Positions 22,809 through 26,284 of a stretch of 26,284 bases of DNA are shown here, piece after piece; positions within the stretch are counted from its first letter, which is position 1, and every line of letters starts with the position of its first letter. The stretch comes from a virus: IMG/VR virus record IMGVR_UViG_3300006919_000373, positions 1 through 26,284 of that record; one strand, 5' to 3'. Below the pieces are notes generated by a model that made no database searches, was not told the DNA's origin, and was given only the letters and a program-made list of their open reading frames with translations. A program made the position numbers and the translations under genes.

Positions 22809-23243
22809 ATGAGGGAAAACGCAATATACACAGTAACTCCGCCTGATATGATGTTGCCAGAAAGCGGGCCTATTATAACAGTAATAAGTAGTAGTGCTGA
22901 CTTTGTACAAAAAATTGAATTATTGTATGAAAATATTTTTAAAAATGTCAGTGTTACACTGTATCATCCAAATGGCAAGGTAACAGAGTCTAATAGTGCT
23001 TGGGTAATAAGTATGGTTAGATTTAGCGACACAGTTTATGTAGATTTGGATGATGTTAACGAACTTAGCCTTGCACTAATTTTATTGAGTAGCAAAACAA
23101 CTATTTTTATAAATCAGCGTAACAAAAAGAAAGGACTAGTAAAACTGTTAAACAGCATGACAATACAAAATAAAAAATTTACTATTGTAGACAGCATCGA
23201 CGAATACAGCGATATGGTACTAGAGAGTGTACTTGATGCGTAG
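22809..23243 (+). CDS. Unknown protein
   Basis: A 144-residue alpha/beta protein (GPIITVISSSADFVQKIELL, then LVKLLNSMTIQNKKFTIVDS) without motifs I recognise. It begins six bases after the previous stop and overlaps the IF-3 gene by 8 bases, so it may be translated with the translation-factor pair. Function unknown. Confidence 0.7.
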   Translation: MRENAIYTVTPPDMMLPESGPIITVISSSADFVQKIELLYENIFKNVSVTLYHPNGKVTESNSAWVISMVRFSDTVYVDLDDVNELSLALILLSSKTTIFINQRNKKKGLVKLLNSMTIQNKKFTIVDSIDEYSDMVLESVLDA

Positions 23244-23763
23244 ATTTCAAAAAGTTGCACCTAAGCAACCTATAAACGAAAATATACAGCACAATACACT
23301 GAGAGTAGTCGGAGAAGATCAACAATTTGGAATTGTTAGTTTAGACCAGGCATTGGAATTAGCTAAACAACACCAAACAGACCTAGTAGTAATAAGTGAA
23401 AAAAGCGATCCGCCGGTAGCTAAACTATTAGATGCTAATAAATATTTCTACGAACAAAAAAGACGTGAAAAAGAAGCAGCTAAAAAACAGCGTGAAAATC
23501 AAATTGTAATCAAAGAAGTTCAGTTTAGATTGGGAATTGGTGATCATGATTTTGACATAAAACTCAAAAACATTGAAAAGTTTTTAAGCAAAGGCAACAA
23601 AGTAAAATGTGTAATACGATATAAAGGCAGAGAAAATGCCAATAAACAACAAGGGTTTGCGATAATTGATCGTATTACTGAAAGTCTAGAAAATACTGAC
23701 TGGGAAAGCAAGCCAAATCTAAATGGAAACCGATTAATCGGTGTACTAACGAGGAAAGAATGA
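23236..23763 (+). CDS. infC: Translation initiation factor IF-3
   Basis: A 175-residue IF-3. The N-domain (residues 12-70) includes PINENI, EDQQFGIVSLDQAL and DPPVAKLLDANKYFYEQ. The linker is lysine-rich (75-90). The C-domain (91-175) has IKEVQFRLGIGDHDFDIKLK, a GNKVKCVIRYKGREN core and a NGNRLIGVL ending, all strongly IF-3-like. IF-3 binds the 30S platform, blocks 50S joining and proof-reads the start codon and initiator tRNA. Phage copies are unusual. I chose ATG 23236; a GTG at 23227 would add MYL. It overlaps S21 by ATGA, implying stoichiometric expression. Confidence 0.95.
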   Translation: MRRFQKVAPKQPINENIQHNTLRVVGEDQQFGIVSLDQALELAKQHQTDLVVISEKSDPPVAKLLDANKYFYEQKRREKEAAKKQRENQIVIKEVQFRLGIGDHDFDIKLKNIEKFLSKGNKVKCVIRYKGRENANKQQGFAIIDRITESLENTDWESKPNLNGNRLIGVLTRKE

Positions 23764-23987
23764 GCAGAGATAGAACTGAAAAACAAGGACTTTATGTAGA
23801 AGTTCGTAATAATGATGTAGGTCGTGCTTTACGCAAACTTAAAAAATTAGTAAATCAAGAAGGCGTTATAAAAGATCTAAGATCTAAAGAATATTACGAA
23901 AAACCAAGTGCTAAGAAAAAACGTGAGAAAGCACAAGCTAGAAAACGTTGGTTAAAAACTGTTGAAAAAAATAAAGAAAATTGGTAA
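23760..23987 (+). CDS. rpsU: Ribosomal protein S21
   Basis: A 75-residue S21. It has VEVRNNDVGRALRKLKKLV, then YYEKPSAKKKREKAQARKRW, the family pattern of a VRN-x-ALR-x-LKK start and a KPS-x-K-x-KR-x-A tail. S21 sits near the 3' end of 16S rRNA and the anti-Shine-Dalgarno region and is needed for efficient initiation on natural mRNAs. Phage-encoded S21 is known in pelagiphages. It overlaps IF-3 by 4 bases. The promoter of the downstream RNA begins seven bases after its stop. Confidence 0.95.
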   Translation: MSRDRTEKQGLYVEVRNNDVGRALRKLKKLVNQEGVIKDLRSKEYYEKPSAKKKREKAQARKRWLKTVEKNKENW

Positions 23988-23992
23988 AAAAG

Positions 23993-24022
23993 GTTGACAT
24001 TTGTGTCAACAAATACTATATT
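23993..24022 (+). promoter_or_regulatory. Strong sigma70-type promoter with operator-like dyad
   Basis: TTGACA (23994-23999) and TATATT (24017-24022) are 17 bases apart. The perfect dyad GTTGACA-TTTG-TGTCAAC (23993-24010) covers the -35 box. Transcription should begin near 24029. The downstream 500 bases encode no protein, so it drives the candidate structured RNA. Confidence 0.85.
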
Positions 24023-24028
24023 AAAAGC

Positions 24029-24475
24029 ATAACAAAGACGACGGTCTGAGTTAGATAGTGCAAGGAAACGCTGCTTACAGAGGCAGTAACTTGGCTAGTA
24101 GCTGTAGTGGCACTGCATGAGCCTGGAGACAGGAAGATGCAGATTTTGGAAGTAACTATCCAATGCTAGGCTTCGCTGGATATGGACAGGATCTGTGCTG
24201 GCGCTTGTGGGTAATCCTTAGTCCCACCTATCAAATATTATAGTGTTTTAATATACACACCAGAGTAGATGCACCTGCTTTCCTGTGCATAGGACAAGAG
24301 TTGAAAAACCGCAAGTGAGTGTGTATATTAAAGCGTTATGTATTGAACGCTTTGATCCGAACTGTAACAAGAAAGGAGACTCACTAGACAAGAATTATAG
24401 TGGGACGACTAGAAAAACAGAGAGAAGGGTTGCGCCGTAATACGCACGTTAGGGACCACGGTTAGTCCCTAGATA
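24029..24475 (+). ncRNA. Candidate large structured non-coding RNA
   Basis: About 450 bases behind a strong promoter with no open frame of useful length and many matching stems. They include CTGCTT/AGGCAG (24071-24086); CTGCAT/ATGCAG (24113-24142) enclosing CCTG-GAGA-CAGG with a GNRA tetraloop; TATCCA/TGGATA (24157-24182); GTGGG/CCCAC (24207-24227); a perfect 14-base-pair long-range stem, 24247-24260 with 24319-24332; inside it ATGCAC/GTGCAT (24269-24290); AGCGTT/AACGCT (24332-24351); CTCACTA/TAGTGGG, with one GU pair, near 24380-24405; and TAGGGAC/GTCCCTA (24450-24471). I could not match it to tmRNA, RNase P RNA, 6S or a group I intron. The 3' end is uncertain; it may be the last hairpin. 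Confidence 0.65.
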
Positions 24476-24479
24476 AATA
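24472..24479 (+). promoter_or_regulatory. Late-box-like sequence after the last hairpin (GATAAATA)
   Basis: GATAAATA directly follows the TAGGGAC hairpin. It may be a late promoter for the phasin-like/Hsp20 genes or a chance match. Confidence 0.35.
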
Positions 24480-24508
24480 AACTTGTAGATGCCAATAGGG
24501 TCTACGTA

Positions 24509-24516
24509 TATAAATC
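24509..24516 (+). promoter_or_regulatory. Probable late promoter box (TATAAATC) before the phasin-like gene
   Basis: TATAAATC ends 20 bases before the ATG at 24537, with AAAAGGAG between them. It differs from TATAAATA by one base. Confidence 0.45.
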
Positions 24517-24536
24517 TTGCTTAAAAGGAGATTGAC

Positions 24537-24734
24537 ATGCAAGCACAATATTTTAATAACCTTGTGGATCAAATCCACACACAAACAAAAACTTTCCTAA
24601 ACACAATTGATCCAAGTGAACAGTACACAAAGCCTGTTAAAGCTATGGCTGAAGCAAATACTGAATTTGCTAAAACTTGGGCAAACGCAACAGAATCAAT
24701 GACAACCGCATATACAGCGGCATTGAAAGCGTAA
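24537..24734 (+). CDS. Small phasin-like helical protein
   Basis: A 65-residue helical protein (FNNLVDQIHTQTKTFLNTID, then AEANTEFAKTWANATESMTT) with no charge clusters and repeated alanine/threonine heptads. Amphipathic helices of this kind and the length of the unit resemble phasins, which coat storage granules and also act as chaperone-like proteins. AAAAGGAG lies six bases before the ATG. It sits 11 bases upstream of Hsp20, which fits a stress or assembly pair. The phasin call is by resemblance only. Confidence 0.6.
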   Translation: MQAQYFNNLVDQIHTQTKTFLNTIDPSEQYTKPVKAMAEANTEFAKTWANATESMTTAYTAALKA

Positions 24735-24745
24735 GGAGAGAAGCT

Positions 24746-25177
24746 ATGAACAGATTAACTACATTAGACATTAACAAACTCACCCCTTATGCAGTAGGCT
24801 TTGATAGAGTATTTGACGATATGTTCAAATATGTACAACACAATGCCAATAGCACAGGTTATCCACCTTACAACATTGTTCGTGATGGTGACAAGTTTCA
24901 AATTGAAATTGCACTAGCAGGTATTGCCAAAGAAGATTTGGAAATCACTGTAGCAGAAGGTGTACTTACAATTGAACACAATCCAGAAGGCGAAGTTGAA
25001 CAACCAGGCTGGACATGGATCCACAAAGGCATCAGTCAGCGTAAGTTCAAACGTAACTTTACACTAGCAGATGATGTTGTGGTTAATGGTTCACGTATGG
25101 AAAATGGTATGTTGTTTATCGAACTAGAACGTATTATTCCAGAAGAGAAAAAACCACGTACTATTGAAATAAAATAA
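24746..25177 (+). CDS. Small heat-shock protein Hsp20 (IbpA-like)
   Basis: A 143-residue alpha-crystallin protein. The domain spans about residues 43-130: PPYNIVRDGDKFQIEIALAG, AKEDLEITVAEGVLTI, FKRNFTLADDVVVNG and NGMLFIELER. The C-terminal RTIEIK provides the I-x-I anchor. It holds unfolding proteins in a refoldable state, perhaps during virion assembly. Hsp20 is a frequent auxiliary gene of marine T4-like phages. ATG 24746 has AAGGAGAGA upstream; a longer frame from 24677 overlaps the previous gene and is unlikely. Confidence 0.93.
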   Translation: MNRLTTLDINKLTPYAVGFDRVFDDMFKYVQHNANSTGYPPYNIVRDGDKFQIEIALAGIAKEDLEITVAEGVLTIEHNPEGEVEQPGWTWIHKGISQRKFKRNFTLADDVVVNGSRMENGMLFIELERIIPEEKKPRTIEIK

Positions 25178-25184
25178 AATAAAG

Positions 25185-25204
25185 TGGGGGGAGAAATCCC
25201 CCCA
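25185..25204 (+). terminator. Strong hairpin, possible terminator
   Basis: A 7-base-pair stem, TGGGGGG with CCCCCCA, and a six-base loop (AGAAAT) follow the Hsp20 stop. The following TGATTT is too broken for a clean U-run, so termination efficiency is uncertain. It separates Hsp20 from the late box of clpS. Confidence 0.6.
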
Positions 25205-25212
25205 TGATTTAC

Positions 25213-25220
25213 GATAAATA
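25213..25220 (+). promoter_or_regulatory. T4-type late promoter box (GATAAATA), 5 bases before an ATG
   Basis: GATAAATA then CTAGT and the ATG at 25226, an arrangement almost identical to that at 1310. No ribosome site lies before the ATG. Confidence 0.65.
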
Positions 25221-25225
25221 CTAGT

Positions 25226-25528
25226 ATGGAAGCAACACACACAACCACAAACAATGATATGAATATTGTTTATCAACGACCTAATAAATTTAGAGTCGTG
25301 CTTCACAATGACAACACTACACCTATCGAGTTTGTGATTGAATTGCTTAAAAATATATTTGGTCACAATGACGAACAAGCACAAAATATTACATTGCAAG
25401 TTCACAATGAGGGCAAAGGAACTGCCGGTGTATACTACTACGAAATAGCTGAGCAAAAAGTAGCCGAAAGCACTATGATAAGTCGCACAGCAGGATTTCC
25501 ACTTTCTCTTGATATTGAAGAGGTTTAA
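25226..25528 (+). CDS. clpS: ClpS adaptor protein
   Basis: A 100-residue ClpS. The core has FRVVLHNDNTTPIEFVIELL (residues 22-41), then AQNITLQVHNEGKGTAGVYY and EIAEQKVAE. Substrate-binding residues Asn28, Asp29, Thr32 and His60 match the N-degron pocket. The usual Met gatekeeper (after TP) is Ile34 here, a change that could alter which N-terminal residues are chosen. ClpS delivers N-degron proteins to ClpAP; a phage copy could redirect host protein breakdown. It starts directly after a late box without a ribosome site. GMP reductase follows with no gap. Confidence 0.93.
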   Translation: MEATHTTTNNDMNIVYQRPNKFRVVLHNDNTTPIEFVIELLKNIFGHNDEQAQNITLQVHNEGKGTAGVYYYEIAEQKVAESTMISRTAGFPLSLDIEEV

Positions 25529-26284
25529 ATGAGAATTGAAGATGAAACAAAGTTGGACTACAGTGATGTCTTGATCCGTCCAAAGCGTAGTACTTTGGGT
25601 TCACGCAAAGAAGTACGCATGGAGCGTACATTTACATTTGCACATGGTCAAAATTACGAAGGCATTCCAATTATGGCTAGCAACATGGATGGTGTTGGTA
25701 CTTTTGCTATGGCAGACAAACTAGCAGAAAATGGTATTTTTACTTGTCTTGTAAAAACATACAGTGTGCAAGAATTGATAGATTACTTTGACAGTGACAT
25801 GCCTACACGCACAGACAATGTTGCTATGAGTATTGGTATTAAACAAGAAGATCAAGACAAGTTTTGCACAGTGTATGAACAAGTTGGTAATCATCTTAAA
25901 TACGTTTGTATTGATGTTGCCAATGGATACAGTCAGCGTTTTATAGAATATGTCAAAGAATTTAGAACGCTGTATCCTGATATTGTGATCATTGCTGGCA
26001 ACGTTGTTACAGCAGATCAAACACAGGAGTTAATACTAAATGGAGCAGACATCGTCAAAGTCGGAATCGGGCCAGGGTCGGTTTGTACGACTCGCATACA
26101 AACTGGGGTGGGCTATCCCCAACTTAGTGCGGTTATTGAGTGTGCTGATGCGGCGCATGGGCTGGGAGGACATATTATTGCTGACGGCGGTTGTACTTGT
26201 CCTGGTGATGTGGCAAAGGCTTTTGCTGCCGGTGCTGACTTTGTGATGCTAGGTGGAATGCTTGCTGGACACGATGAAGGCGGT
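25529..26284 (+). CDS. guaC: GMP reductase (partial, runs off the right edge)
   Basis: An IMPDH/GMPR-family TIM barrel that converts GMP to IMP. The first 252 residues are here: [20 protein letters not shown] at 10-29, [27 protein letters not shown] and [12 protein letters not shown], in which Cys186 is the catalytic cysteine (same number as E. coli GuaC). The absence of an inserted CBS domain after DVLIRP and the short length favour GuaC over IMP dehydrogenase. It begins at the base after clpS. It would raise the IMP/AMP purine pool for phage DNA. The stretch 26042-26165 has much more G+C and different codons than the rest. Confidence 0.9.
   Translation, partial: MRIEDETKLDYSDVLIRPKRSTLGSRKEVRMERTFTFAHGQNYEGIPIMASNMDGVGTFAMADKLAENGIFTCLVKTYSVQELIDYFDSDMPTRTDNVAMSIGIKQEDQDKFCTVYEQVGNHLKYVCIDVANGYSQRFIEYVKEFRTLYPDIVIIAGNVVTADQTQELILNGADIVKVGIGPGSVCTTRIQTGVGYPQLSAVIECADAAHGLGGHIIADGGCTCPGDVAKAFAAGADFVMLGGMLAGHDEGG

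Noticed and set aside
24375-24410. Group I intron core in the RNA region
   Set aside because: GAGACTCACTAGAC and a following TAGTGGGA faintly recall the P7 elements, but no gene is interrupted and the other core elements are missing; the two parts simply pair as a hairpin.
24029-24475. tmRNA, RNase P RNA or 6S RNA
   Set aside because: No tRNA-like T-loop (GGTTCGA-type), no tag-like short frame, and none of the conserved RNase P blocks (GAGGAAAGTCC, ACAGAA). The length is too great for 6S.
1-26284. tRNA genes, CRISPR array, insertion sequence or attachment site
   Set aside because: I saw no cloverleaf-like sequences, no regularly spaced repeats with spacers, no transposase and no integrase.

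Overview
This window looks like part of the genome of a T4-like myovirus (tailed phage) of a marine, AT-rich bacterium, most likely an alphaproteobacterium such as a SAR11 or Roseobacter relative. The phage assignment rests on T4-type late promoter boxes (TATAAATA) between genes, tightly packed genes that are all on the + strand and often overlap by 1-4 bases, a PAAR-type tail-spike tip protein beside a large tail or baseplate protein, and NrdA/NrdB/glutaredoxin. The host is inferred from auxiliary genes seen in marine phages (S21, Hsp20, ClpS-like, GMP reductase) and from overall base composition. No hallmark such as the major capsid protein or terminase lies in the window, so the assignment is strong but indirect.

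Layout. 1-7008: mainly unknown or presumed virion genes, among them a ligase-like KxDG protein, a coiled-coil membrane protein, a basic protein, a cysteine-rich protein and a 541-residue acidic/repeat protein. Several begin with a short sequence resembling the T4 capsid-targeting peptide. 7040-8829: a PD-(D/E)XK nuclease, a tail-fibre-type protein and an unknown. 8857-12572: class Ia ribonucleotide reductase with its glutaredoxin. 12550-15718: an Sm-like protein, the PAAR spike tip and an 843-residue tail protein. 15725-19156: a run of small, mostly unknown genes driven by several strong sigma70-type promoters, probably early host-takeover genes. 19174-22803: an exported SleB-type wall hydrolase, a P-loop kinase, a degenerate staphylococcal-nuclease-like protein and a large membrane coiled-coil protein carrying a peptidoglycan-binding-like motif. 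22809-23987: an unknown gene, then translation initiation factor IF-3 and ribosomal protein S21. 23994-24530: a strong promoter with an operator-like dyad, followed by about 500 bases without a gene that fold into many hairpins (candidate large structured RNA). 24537-26284: a phasin-like helical protein, Hsp20, ClpS and GMP reductase (cut by the window end).

How it may work together. Early sigma70 promoters, two with the same palindrome AAGACGTCTT between -35 and -10, would express small effectors and the structured RNA. The reductase genes, GMP reductase and nuclease would feed nucleotides into phage DNA. Late genes use T4-type boxes. At five genes the box ends exactly 5 bases before the ATG, so if the T4 start-site rule holds those mRNAs have no leader and no Shine-Dalgarno site. 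The same genome encodes IF-3 and S21, two 30S factors that affect start-site choice. The combination of leaderless late mRNAs, phage IF-3, phage S21 and an adjacent structured RNA is the most interesting hypothesis here: a phage system that retunes translation initiation. It is inference and needs transcript-end mapping.
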